Shown here piece by piece: positions 8,366 to 16,966 of a stretch of DNA of 64,000 bases. The first letter of the stretch is position 1. Each line of letters begins with the position of its first letter. The translations under genes and the position numbers were made by a program. This stretch comes from Pseudomonas sp. LBUM920 (GTDB lineage Bacteria; Pseudomonadota; Gammaproteobacteria; Pseudomonadales; Pseudomonadaceae): contig NZ_CP027762.1 of assembly GCF_003852315.1 (NCBI RefSeq), forward strand, positions 1,531,501 through 1,595,500. Reading direction: 5' to 3'. The notes beneath the pieces are model-generated. The model searched no databases and had not been told where the DNA came from. It worked only from the letters and a program-made list of their open reading frames with translations.

Positions 8366-9285
8366 ACTTTCTCAACCTCCGGACGGCCCAGAATGCCGGT
8401 CGGACGGAACAACAGCACCAGAACCAACAGGCCGAACGCCACCACGTCCTTGTATTGGTCGCCGAAGATATCGGCACCAAAGGCTTCAGCCACGCCCAGC
8501 ACCAGCCCGCCGAGCATGGCGCCCGGAATACTGCCGATGCCGCCCAATACCGCTGCGGTAAAGGCCTTGAGGCCTACCAGGAAACCGGCGTTGGGGTTGA
8601 TCACGCCGTACTGCATGCTCAGCAGTACCGCCGCGACGGCCGCCAGCGCAGCACCGATGACGAAGGTCAGGGCAATGATGTTGTTGGTGTTGATGCCCAG
8701 CAGGTTGGCCATCTTGATGTCTTCGGCGCAGGCCCGGCAGGCGCGCCCCAGACGGGAGCGGGAAATGAACAGCGTCAGGCCCAGCATCGCCACCAGCGTG
8801 ACGACGAACACCAGGATCTGCATGTAGGAAATCAGCACTTCTTGTGCGCCACCTGGGCCGAAGGAGATGCTCCCCGGAATCAGGTTGGGAATGGACTTGT
8901 CCTTGGAGTCCTGGGACAGCAATACAGTGTTCTGCAGGAATATCGACATGCCGATGGCGGAAATCAGCGGGATCAAACGGTTGCTGCCACGCAAGGGACG
9001 ATAGGCAACCCGCTCGATGCTGTAGCCGTAGGCACTGGTTACAACAATCGACGCGATAAACGCGGCGGTCATCAACAGCGGCAGAGAGTGGATACCCATC
9101 ATGGCCAGCCCGGCAAGGGCGATGAAGGCCACGTAGGAACCAATCATGTACACCTCGCCATGGGCGAAGTTGATCATTCCAATGATGCCGTAAACCATTG
9201 TGTAGCCAATGGCTATCAAGGCATAGGTGCTGCCAATGGTCAGGCCATTAACCAGCTGTTGGAAAAAATGATAGATCTCAGGCAT
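8362..9285 (-). CDS. livH: Branched-chain amino-acid permease LivH
   Basis: The 307-residue permease has the typical start FFQQLVNGLTIGSTYALIAIG and about eight helices. The loop GRACRACAEDIKMANLLGIN is the ATPase contact. It forms a heterodimer with LivM. It begins livHMGF, separated from livJ by 228 bp that hold a terminator and no gene, so livJ is expressed at a higher level or from its own transcript, as is common for binding proteins. Confidence 0.95.
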   Translation of the reverse strand: MPEIYHFFQQLVNGLTIGSTYALIAIGYTMVYGIIGMINFAHGEVYMIGSYVAFIALAGLAMMGIHSLPLLMTAAFIASIVVTSAYGYSIERVAYRPLRGSNRLIPLISAIGMSIFLQNTVLLSQDSKDKSIPNLIPGSISFGPGGAQEVLISYMQILVFVVTLVAMLGLTLFISRSRLGRACRACAEDIKMANLLGINTNNIIALTFVIGAALAAVAAVLLSMQYGVINPNAGFLVGLKAFTAAVLGGIGSIPGAMLGGLVLGVAEAFGADIFGDQYKDVVAFGLLVLVLLFRPTGILGRPEVEKV

Positions 9286-9467
9286 TACAGCGCTCCTAAA
9301 AACCCGATACGCATTTCACTGGTGGAGTCATGTTCCGGCCCTGCGCTGTGTTCTATGAGCACATTTGCACAAAGCGTTTGCCAGCGAACCGCTGGTGACG
9401 GTTTTAAGATTTTCAGGTGAGCCAGCGCCCGGATCGCGGGTGACAGGCCCATAAACCTCGTAAAACA

Positions 9468-9493
9468 AAGCCCACTGCTTTCACAGTGGGCTT
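9468..9493 (-). terminator. Hairpin terminator or attenuator between livJ and livH
   Basis: AAGCCCACTG and CAGTGGGCTT form a perfect 10-bp stem with a 6-base loop, 21 bases past the livJ stop, followed on the reverse strand by a short T-rich run. It probably ends most livJ transcripts and lets a fraction continue into livH. A second small hairpin, CCAGCG-AAC-CGCTGG, lies at 9381-9395. Otherwise the space 9286-9467 holds only the livH leader. Confidence 0.75.
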
Positions 9494-9513
9494 GTTAACC
9501 AGTAACGCCTGGC

Positions 9514-10641
9514 TTACTGAGGGGAAACTTCGGTTTTTGGCTTACCGAAGTGCCATTCGTAGACCACGAACTTGAAGTCCTTCAGGTCGCCCTTGGCGTC
9601 GAAGCTCAGATCGCCCGTCGGGGTCTTGAAAGTACCTGCGTGGATGGCAGCTGCCACTTTGGCGGTGTCTTCGCTCTTCGCGGCAGCGATACCGCCGGCG
9701 ATGACTTCAACCGCAGAGTAAGCCGGGAACACGAACGGACCGGTTGGGTCCTGCTTGTTCTTGGCGAACTCTTCAACAATGGCTTTGTTGGCAGGGTCGG
9801 TGTCGAAGGATTTAGGCAAGGTTACCAGCAGGCCTTCGGAAGCGTCCTGGGCAATTTGCGAGATGGAGTCGTTGCCAACGCCTTCCGGGCCCATGAACTT
9901 GGCGCTCAGGCCTTTTTCCTTGGCTTGGCGCAGGATCAGGCCCAGCTCTGGGTGGTAGCCGCCGTAGTAGACGAAGTCGACGTTGGCTTGCTTGAGCTTC
10001 TGGATGATCGAGGAGAAGTCTTTATCGCCGGCGTTCAGGCCTTCGAAGACAGCGACTTTCACGCCTTTCTTCTCAAGGGTCTGTTTAACGGCAGTAGCGA
10101 TGCCTTCACCGTATTGCTGTTTGTCGTGCAGTACGGCAACCACCTTGGGCTTCACGAAGTCGGCGATGTAGTTGCCGGCGGCCGGGCCCTGGGCGCTGTC
10201 CAGGCCGATGGTGCGGAATACCAGTTTATAACCACGGGCGGTGATTTCCGGGCTGGTAGCCGCCGGAGTGATCATGATCACGCCTTCGTCTTCGTAGATG
10301 TCGGTTGCTGGCTGAGTGGAGCTGGAGCAAAGGTGACCCACCACGAACTTGACGCCGTCGTTGACCACTTTGTTGGCTACGGCAACGGCTTGTTTCGGAT
10401 CGCAAGCGTCGTCGTATTCTTTGGCTTCAAGCATTTTGCCGTCGACGCCGCCCTTGGCGTTGATGTCGGCGATCGCCTGCTTGGCACCCATGAATTGCAT
10501 GTCGCCGTATTGCGTCACAGGACCGGTCTTTGGACCTGCGATGCCGATCTTGATGGTGTCGGCTGCGAACGAATGGCCGGCAACCCCAGCCAGGACCATA
10601 GCGGCAAACAGTTTGGAAATCTGCTTAGTAGCCTTATTCAT
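9514..10641 (-). CDS. livJ: Branched-chain amino-acid binding protein LivJ/BraC
   Basis: The 375-residue product has a Sec signal peptide (residues about 1-26, ending SFA before ADTIKIG) and a type I periplasmic binding fold (IAGPKTGPVTQYGDMQ, GHLCSSSTQPA, GPEGVGNDS). The Cys pair in DDACDP and GHLCSS matches the disulfide of LivJ/BraC. It delivers branched-chain amino acids, and in Pseudomonas also alanine and threonine, to LivHMGF. Upstream lie 340 bp with a 16-bp palindrome. Confidence 0.93.
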   Translation of the reverse strand: MNKATKQISKLFAAMVLAGVAGHSFAADTIKIGIAGPKTGPVTQYGDMQFMGAKQAIADINAKGGVDGKMLEAKEYDDACDPKQAVAVANKVVNDGVKFVVGHLCSSSTQPATDIYEDEGVIMITPAATSPEITARGYKLVFRTIGLDSAQGPAAGNYIADFVKPKVVAVLHDKQQYGEGIATAVKQTLEKKGVKVAVFEGLNAGDKDFSSIIQKLKQANVDFVYYGGYHPELGLILRQAKEKGLSAKFMGPEGVGNDSISQIAQDASEGLLVTLPKSFDTDPANKAIVEEFAKNKQDPTGPFVFPAYSAVEVIAGGIAAAKSEDTAKVAAAIHAGTFKTPTGDLSFDAKGDLKDFKFVVYEWHFGKPKTEVSPQ

Positions 10642-10743
10642 AGTGCTCCACTCTTACTGTTGTATTTTTTATAGTTCTAGCGGCCTTGTGAGCTGCAGAA
10701 CCGGATCAGATATCTCGGATATCCCCCCGGCATTGCCCTGGCA

Positions 10744-10759
10744 ACTGTACCGGTACAGT
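10744..10759. promoter_or_regulatory. 16-bp perfect palindrome upstream of livJ
   Basis: ACTGTACCGGTACAGT is a perfect palindrome about 100 bp before the livJ start, in a 340-bp intergenic space shared with the DUF2288 gene. It looks like a site for a dimeric regulator, for example of the GntR/MocR type, but the protein is not known. GATATC also occurs twice nearby (10710-10724 region). Confidence 0.5.
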
Positions 10760-10982
10760 GTAGAGCGCCGGTTGATCGCTTGAAAAGCTGGCTGCTGGGG
10801 GCAAACGCCGGGGATGTCGCTTTAATGAAAGAAAAAGACAGAATTGCGGCGGGGTGATGCCAGAGTTTCGGGCAATCCTTGGCTTTCCTGACACTTTCGT
10901 TCGATGCCTCATTTGCAACTGGGTTTTTCTGCCTGACGCCTGACGCTATGATTGCGCCGATTTTTTATTCAGGTGAATTCCC

Positions 10983-11285
10983 ATGACGCAAGAACCTAGC
11001 ACCCTCTATGCCAAGCTGCTCGGTGAAACCGCCGAAATTTCCTGGAAGGAGCTTGAACCGTTCTTTGCCAAGGGTGCCCTATTGTGGGTCGACGCCGGCC
11101 TGGATTTGATCGAAGCGGCCGAGGGAATGGCGGAGGATAACCGTGACAAAGTCGCTGCGTGGCTGGCTGCAGGGAGCCTGGGCGAGGTGTCTGCGACGCG
11201 GGCATTGGACCTGGTCGAGAGGGATCCAAGCCTGTGGGCGGTCGTGGTTTCGCCGTGGATTCTGATCCAGGAAAGGGCGGCGTAA
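10983..11285 (+). CDS. DUF2288 family protein
   Basis: The 100-residue acidic protein matches the DUF2288 pattern as I recall it: an N-terminal TLYAKLLGETAEISWKEL, a central FFAKGALLWVDAGLDLIEAA and a C-terminal WAVVVSPWILIQER. It has no signal peptide or membrane segment and should be cytosolic. The function is unknown. It is monocistronic and followed by a small GC hairpin (GCGCAC-GTGCGC, 11293-11311). Confidence 0.85.
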   Translation: MTQEPSTLYAKLLGETAEISWKELEPFFAKGALLWVDAGLDLIEAAEGMAEDNRDKVAAWLAAGSLGEVSATRALDLVERDPSLWAVVVSPWILIQERAA

Positions 11286-11497
11286 GAAACCTGCGCACTA
11301 AAAAGGTGCGCTGCTCGGACCCTTGCAAGTGTGTAGCGGAGTAACCGCCGACACCGTGATGGCACCTTGCCGTAGAGAAAGGTCACAGGTAAAGGTGACG
11401 TGCGCGTCACGGGAACAGTTTTGCGCAGGGCCGAAGGCTCGGAGAATTGTTTCTGGGTGTGGCAGGGATCAGGATTTTGCTTGCCTGGCAGACCGCT
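11286..11497. other. Intergenic stretch with alternative hairpins, no gene seen
   Basis: No coding frame here is convincing. The segment 11382-11410 has GTCAC, GTGAC, GTCAC in succession, so the middle element can pair with either neighbour and give two mutually exclusive hairpins. That could be an untranslated RNA element or chance. I do not recognise a known small RNA. Confidence 0.3.
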
Positions 11498-11563
11498 ATC
11501 GCAGGCAAGCCAGCGCCCACATTTGAAATACATTCCAAGTGTGGGAGCTGGCTTGCCCGCGAT
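11498..11563. repeat. REPIN (paired REP elements)
   Basis: Two inverted REP half-sites (ATCGCAGGCAAGCCAGC and GCTGGCTTGCCCGCGAT) flank a short spacer, directly after the tubulin-like gene. Both are of the GAGCTGGCTTGC subtype, although the first has CGCCC in place of CTCCC. Confidence 0.85.
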
Positions 11564-11577
11564 GGTCGCGACTCAGT

Positions 11578-13755
11578 CTAAGCCGTCTTGCCAGTATGGT
11601 TATTCAACGAAATAACCTTGGTCTTCCCAATCCGATGACGATAAATCTCACGCAAATACTTGATCGCCTTCTTCACGCAATCCCGTGACAGGCGAATATC
11701 GTTAATCGACACGAACTTCTCCTTGTCGTTAATCAACTCGCGGTACTTCTTCTCGTACATCGGCTTGATCGCGTACCAATTGGTGTCGAGAATCTTCGCC
11801 GGGTTCTCGAACTCATTGAGCAACTCGTCAATCCGGTCCTCATCAAAGTCATCATGGATGATGAAGTCCAGGATCGAGTTATCGAGCGTGTCATCAAACC
11901 GGTACGGGTTACGCGCAAAGCAACGCTTGATGAACGCCACGATCAGCGTGAGGAAATCATCCGACAGGCACGGGCTCTTGGCGATCAGCGTGGTCAGCGA
12001 CAGGTTGGCCGACGCGCCGATCACCAGGGCGTAACGCTTGAGCGTGGTGTTGGGGAACAAGCTGTTCAAATGAGTTTTGAGCCGGTTCAAGTCCATGTAG
12101 GACAGCTTGTAATCCTTGGGCAAGGACACAATCGACACCACCGACGAGCAGTTCTTGAAGAAGTGCAGGTCATGCAGCGCCGCCGCGTCATACCCGGAGT
12201 TCTTGTACTGTTCCAACGACGCTTTGTAGCGCTTGGACTCGATCGGCAACAGGCTGATGCCCTCGATCGCCTGCGTCACTTTGTTGAAGTGCGGCAAATC
12301 AATCGAGCGGAAAAACAGGTCATCGATGTTCAGCCGCTGCGGCTCTTTATCGAACACCTTGAACTTGTCGCCCGAGGGCACCGGCGTCTCCGGCACCACC
12401 GATTCGGCGTAGGCAATCGCCACCGGCCCGGCCAGGCTCATGAACAAGTCGTTGGCATCCAGGCGGATGGTTTCGCCAATGTCGATGCCGGCCCGCCGGA
12501 AGTAGTTCTGGTCGTAGTCGGTGGTCACCGCCTGAGCCGTGAGGATGTTGAAGATCTGCTGCGAGATGTATTGGTTGGCGTGTTTTTCCATGGCATTGAC
12601 GTCAATGTTCTGGATGTTGCCGTCATCGCTCTCTTCGGCGTAACGCATGATGTCGTTGGAGATCAGCATCATCGCGTTCCACGGCCGGATGCGGCCTTTC
12701 ACGCTGGCTTCGCTGCTGTCTTCATTGTCGAAGTTGTATGAGAAATCCCATTCTTCCGACAGGTATTTGCACAATAGCCGCCCGGCGTTGATGTGCAGTG
12801 CCTCGGACATTTCGCTGCGGTGGTCGGAGATATTCGGCAGCACGCAAATGCCACTGGTGAAGATCGGCTCGAACACGAAGGCGTGGCCGCTCTTGCTGTC
12901 ATGCTCGTCGGCCGGCTTGGTGTCGAACGTCTTGTTCATGTACGAGTGCTGCTGGGCCAGGCCGAACTCCGAGGCCATGCCCGAACCCGTACCGCCGCCG
13001 GCGCTGAAGATCGAGAAATACAGGCGCGACTGGTTGGCCTTGATGCCACAGGAGTCGATCAGGTAGGAGTGGATCATCTTCCAGTCGGGGCTGGAAAAAC
13101 GCTGGGTGTCTTTGTTGAGGATGATCTTGGCCAGGTACTGGCCCAGGATCGGCGCGTTACCGGCGCCGCCGGCGTGCACTTCCGACAGGTCCATGATTTT
13201 CATTTTGCTGTAGTCGCGCAGGAAGCCGCTTTTTTCGCCCTTGCGCGAGAAACGGATGCGCCCGGCGATGTCTTTGTCCAGGTCGCCCAGCATGACCAGC
13301 GGCTCCACCAGGAACACCGGTTTGGTGGCCTTGCCGCCACCCAGACGCAGGTTGTTTCGAATCCACTGGGCCGGGCTGTAGCCTTTATCGGCCGACTTGT
13401 CTTCGGTACTGAATTCGTTGAGGTAGAACTTGCGCGCGTTGTACACCAGCTCTGCCACGTCCAGGGCAATGTTGGAGCCGCAGCGGCCCAGGCCGATCAG
13501 GCACACCGACGGAAATTCCTGCTCATTGCGCGCATCGCCATCACCTTCCTGCTGGGGCAGGCGCGGGAACACCATGTCACGCAGGCCGTCGAGGTTGTCG
13601 AGGATGCGGTCGGTATTGGTTTCGGTGAAGTACAAGTACTGCTGGGTAGCCAACGGGCGGGCGCTGCTCAATGATTTCGCGGCTGGGAATTTTTCCGCTG
13701 GTGCTGTCGGCACTGCGTCGCATATCTCGGAGACAGAATTATTGTTGGAAGTCAT
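11578..13755 (-). CDS. Large tubulin/FtsZ-like GTPase (Tubulin_2 type)
   Basis: The 725-residue protein carries the tubulin signature loop, here SAGGGTGSG at about residues 251-260, and an N-terminal glycine-rich nucleotide site LIGLGRCGSN near residue 85. These are the two phosphate-binding loops of the tubulin/FtsZ fold. The order and length resemble the Pfam 'Tubulin like' (Tubulin_2) proteins, not cell-division FtsZ, which is about 390 residues. The C-terminal 250 residues are acidic, then basic (last 60). I chose MTSNNNSV at 13755; longer starts give an unlikely basic leader, but no start has a strong ribosome site. It stands alone with no partner in the same transcript. Role unknown; filament formation or membrane work is inference. 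Confidence 0.75.
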   Translation of the reverse strand: MTSNNNSVSEICDAVPTAPAEKFPAAKSLSSARPLATQQYLYFTETNTDRILDNLDGLRDMVFPRLPQQEGDGDARNEQEFPSVCLIGLGRCGSNIALDVAELVYNARKFYLNEFSTEDKSADKGYSPAQWIRNNLRLGGGKATKPVFLVEPLVMLGDLDKDIAGRIRFSRKGEKSGFLRDYSKMKIMDLSEVHAGGAGNAPILGQYLAKIILNKDTQRFSSPDWKMIHSYLIDSCGIKANQSRLYFSIFSAGGGTGSGMASEFGLAQQHSYMNKTFDTKPADEHDSKSGHAFVFEPIFTSGICVLPNISDHRSEMSEALHINAGRLLCKYLSEEWDFSYNFDNEDSSEASVKGRIRPWNAMMLISNDIMRYAEESDDGNIQNIDVNAMEKHANQYISQQIFNILTAQAVTTDYDQNYFRRAGIDIGETIRLDANDLFMSLAGPVAIAYAESVVPETPVPSGDKFKVFDKEPQRLNIDDLFFRSIDLPHFNKVTQAIEGISLLPIESKRYKASLEQYKNSGYDAAALHDLHFFKNCSSVVSIVSLPKDYKLSYMDLNRLKTHLNSLFPNTTLKRYALVIGASANLSLTTLIAKSPCLSDDFLTLIVAFIKRCFARNPYRFDDTLDNSILDFIIHDDFDEDRIDELLNEFENPAKILDTNWYAIKPMYEKKYRELINDKEKFVSINDIRLSRDCVKKAIKYLREIYRHRIGKTKVISLNNHTGKTA

Positions 13756-13945
13756 TGGGCGCCATGTACCTGGACGGATGGCCAAAAAAATCACGGAGCC
13801 ATCACTGAATGAGAGTTCGCGACTTCGCCGTGCCATCGGCGCAAGCGCGCCTACTGAACCAGGGCAACGCCACGTGGACTCTGATGAATCGGCCGTTCGT
13901 CGGCGTTCTTTAGGCAAATGATGGCTAAATGCCAAATATTCGGCG

Positions 13946-16225
13946 TCAGCGAATTGGCCTGACGATGGAAGGTGGGCCGATACGGCCGGTGACAGGGTCT
14001 TTGGGCGGTGTGGCGTCTTTGCTGCCTTCCACGCTGAAAGGGTAGAGCGGGTTACGCATCTGAATGCCCTGGATCACGCCAACCACATCGCTCAAAGGCA
14101 CCGCTGGGCTCAGCAAGTAGCCCTGAATGAAGTCACAGCCATGGTTGAGCAGCAGTTCGAATTGCGCCTGGGTTTCCACGCCTTCGGTGACAACGTGCAG
14201 GTGCAGCGTGTGGGCCATGCCGATAATCGCCTGGACGATTTCGATATCGGCAGTCGATTTGGGAATGTCCTGAATAAAGGAGCGGTCGATCTTCAACGTA
14301 TTGAGCGGCAGACGCTTGAGGTAGGCCAGTGACGAGTAGCCAGTGCCGAAGTCGTCAATCGCCAGCGACACGCCCAGTGCCCGGATTTGCCGCAACAGCG
14401 CGAGCGTGCTGCTGATGTTGCCCATCAGGGCGTTTTCGGTGACTTCCAGTTCCAGGCGCCCGGCGGCGATGCCGGCGAAGCGCAGGGCGTCTTCGATTTC
14501 ATCCGCCAGTTCGTCACGCGCCAGGTTGAGGGCCGAACAGTTCACGGCCATGGTCAGCTCGGTATAGCCGCGGTCAGACAGCAGGCTCAAATCGTGGCAC
14601 GCCTGGCGTAATACCCAGTGGTCCAACTCGGCAATCAGCCCGTTGCTTTCGGCAATGGCGATAAACCGGTCCGGCGCCAGCAGCCCGTGTTGCGGGTGTT
14701 GCCAGCGCACCAGGGCTTCCAGGCGGGTAACCTTGCCGAGTTTCATGTCGAAGATCGGCTGATAAAACAGGACCAACTGGTTGCGCGTGCGCAGGGCGGC
14801 GCGCAGCTCTTCTTCCAGTTGCAGTTCGAGAAACGCGCGGGTTTTGAGGTTGGAACTGAAAAAGTTCAGGCTGTTTCGCCCGGTGTCTTTGGACTGGTAA
14901 AGCGCCAGGTCGGCGGTTTTCAGCAGCTCCTCACAGGTCACGCCGTCATCGGGAAACAGGCTGATGCCAATGCTGGTGGTCATCACCATGCGCCGGCCGG
15001 CCAGTTCGACCGGCTCTTTCATCTTCTGCATGATGCGCTGCGCCATATGCCGCGCTTCGTCACGATGGTGAATGCTGATCAGGATGCAGAACTCATCGCC
15101 GCCAAAGCGCGCGACCACATCGTCATGGCTGCGTACAGAGCCCTTGATATGCCCGGCCAACACGGTAAGTAACTGGTCACCGGCATCATGCCCAAGGCTG
15201 TCGTTGATGCGCTTGAAGTGATCGATATCGAGGAAAATCACCGCCATCATGCCGTGGCTTGCAGTTTTTTCGGCGACTTTTTCCGCAAAAATCTGATTGA
15301 AACCGCGGCGGTTGAGCAGGCTGGTCAGCGCGTCAAAGTGCGCTACCTGTTGCAGCGAGGCGCGGGCCTGGTCCAGTTCGCTGAGCAGCGCGTTGACCCG
15401 GCGCAGGTCGCGTTCCTTGTGCTGCAGTTTCTTGTCGGCCAGTGCTGCACTGACGCTGCTGCCAATCACCAACAGGGTGATCACGGCCACGGACAGACCA
15501 AGCTGGATGGGGTTGTTGTCCAGTGGCAAGGCGAGGTCCGCGCCATTGGGCACCAGCATTTGCATGGCCGCCATGCCGGTGAAGTGCATGCTCAGGATCC
15601 CGGCGCCCAGCACCAGGCTGGCGGCGTATTTGAGCAATTGATGGAACACCCCGGCGCCGTTGCGCAGGTAGCACGACAACAGCAGCGCGGCCAGGCTGGC
15701 GCCAATGGCGATGCCCACCGACGCCAGGAACAGCCCCGAGTCGAAGTACACCTTTGCCTGGGAGCGCATGGCCGACATGCCGACGTAGTGCATCAAGGCA
15801 ATACCCAGCCCCATCCATACCGATGCCAGCAGGTATTGATGAAAGCGCAAATGAGCGTGACTGAGGGTTTGCATGGCAAACAACGAGGCAATCAGGGCGA
15901 TCACCAGTGAGGCGAACGTCATGAGCAATTCGTAATGAATGGCGATAGGTGCCTGGAAGGCCAGCATGCTGATGAAGTGAGTCGACCAGATGCCGCCTGC
16001 CAGGCATCCGGCCCCCAGCCAGCGCCAGTGGCGGCGGGCAGTAGGGTCTTCCACGTGGCCGACGCGCTCGGCCATGTCCAAGGTTCCGAACCCTGCTGCA
16101 CAAGCGACCAGGTACGCCAGCAGCACCAGAAAGGGGTTATGACTGCAATTGAGTAATAAATGCCCGTTATCTGGAAGCTCGGTAAAAAAATACATACCTC
16201 GCCATTCCATAGCATGTCCCGTCAA
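13946..16225 (-). CDS. MHYT-GGDEF-EAL c-di-GMP membrane protein (MucR/NbdA-like)
   Basis: The 759-residue protein starts with a seven-helix MHYT sensor holding three HFxxM-type motifs (near residues 80, 143 and 213: THFISM, MHYVGM, MHFTGM), proposed to bind copper or sense gases. A GGDEF domain with intact RFGGDEF (about residue 375) and an EAL domain with RLEALVRW (about 500), TENALM, DDFGTGYSSLAYLK and TEGVE follow, so both cyclase and phosphodiesterase are possible. The inhibitory-site position reads RSHDDVVARF, one residue longer than the usual RxxD spacing. It resembles MucR or NbdA of P. aeruginosa. Alternative starts lie at codons 6 and 11. Confidence 0.92.
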   Translation of the reverse strand: MTGHAMEWRGMYFFTELPDNGHLLLNCSHNPFLVLLAYLVACAAGFGTLDMAERVGHVEDPTARRHWRWLGAGCLAGGIWSTHFISMLAFQAPIAIHYELLMTFASLVIALIASLFAMQTLSHAHLRFHQYLLASVWMGLGIALMHYVGMSAMRSQAKVYFDSGLFLASVGIAIGASLAALLLSCYLRNGAGVFHQLLKYAASLVLGAGILSMHFTGMAAMQMLVPNGADLALPLDNNPIQLGLSVAVITLLVIGSSVSAALADKKLQHKERDLRRVNALLSELDQARASLQQVAHFDALTSLLNRRGFNQIFAEKVAEKTASHGMMAVIFLDIDHFKRINDSLGHDAGDQLLTVLAGHIKGSVRSHDDVVARFGGDEFCILISIHHRDEARHMAQRIMQKMKEPVELAGRRMVMTTSIGISLFPDDGVTCEELLKTADLALYQSKDTGRNSLNFFSSNLKTRAFLELQLEEELRAALRTRNQLVLFYQPIFDMKLGKVTRLEALVRWQHPQHGLLAPDRFIAIAESNGLIAELDHWVLRQACHDLSLLSDRGYTELTMAVNCSALNLARDELADEIEDALRFAGIAAGRLELEVTENALMGNISSTLALLRQIRALGVSLAIDDFGTGYSSLAYLKRLPLNTLKIDRSFIQDIPKSTADIEIVQAIIGMAHTLHLHVVTEGVETQAQFELLLNHGCDFIQGYLLSPAVPLSDVVGVIQGIQMRNPLYPFSVEGSKDATPPKDPVTGRIGPPSIVRPIR

Positions 16226-16349
16226 AGTCAGTACGTCATTGCCTACAGCAATGGCCTATGACCTCGAGTATAGAAGCCTCGCGGGATTTGCCAGGAATAA
16301 TGGCACTTTGCTCTGAATGATTTTGGCATGCCCACCATAGCGTTTGATG

Positions 16350-16715
16350 CTAAGCGCTGATCGGCAGCTCGAACTCGAAGGGCGCCTCGAGGGGCGGCAA
16401 GCCAAAGGCGGCGCGTGCCGTGTCGCAATCGACGTTCTGTTCACCCTGGCTCCACGACGCGTCGAACTCGCGACACGGGCTCGAACGCTGCTCATAAATC
16501 GTGCAACGGGTGCCTTTGCCGACTTCACCCTCAAGGCTGCAGCAACGCGCGGGTTTCTGGTCGGTGCCGATCATCGCCACGCGCGTGGGATTGATCTGCA
16601 CCACCAGGTCATCGGGCACAGTGCCCCCCGATGAGGCGCACTCACCCCAGAAGAAAGACACACGAAAGTGTGAACAGCAGGCACCGCAACTCAGACACGG
16701 ACTGGCTTCGGACAT
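16350..16715 (-). CDS. YkgJ-family cysteine-cluster protein
   Basis: The 121-residue cytosolic protein has the family's metal-binding pattern: CLSCGACCSHF at the start, then CCSLEGEVGKGTRCTIYEQRSSPCREF. These eight or so cysteines probably hold zinc or iron. I use the ATG at 16715; another lies three codons upstream. The function of the family is not established. It is a single-gene unit between two longer genes on opposite sides. Confidence 0.85.
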   Translation of the reverse strand: MSEASPCLSCGACCSHFRVSFFWGECASSGGTVPDDLVVQINPTRVAMIGTDQKPARCCSLEGEVGKGTRCTIYEQRSSPCREFDASWSQGEQNVDCDTARAAFGLPPLEAPFEFELPISA

Positions 16716-16966
16716 GGGCGTCATCGATAAGAAAAGTAGGATGTGGGTGTTACGGAAGGCTCGCCATTCTATCCTTGGCGTTGCCGTTGGGAAGGGGGGT
16801 GTGAACTTATATTTTTGTAGGCGAAGTCCCGTGATACCGGGTGAAATTATGCCCTATCAGCTTTACGAATCATTACAGACAACCGGCACCTGCCTGACTA
16901 TGTTGCAGGTACCGGGCAGGATGCATCGGGCATCGCAGCTCTCATAACAATAAAAGAGACGGACCC

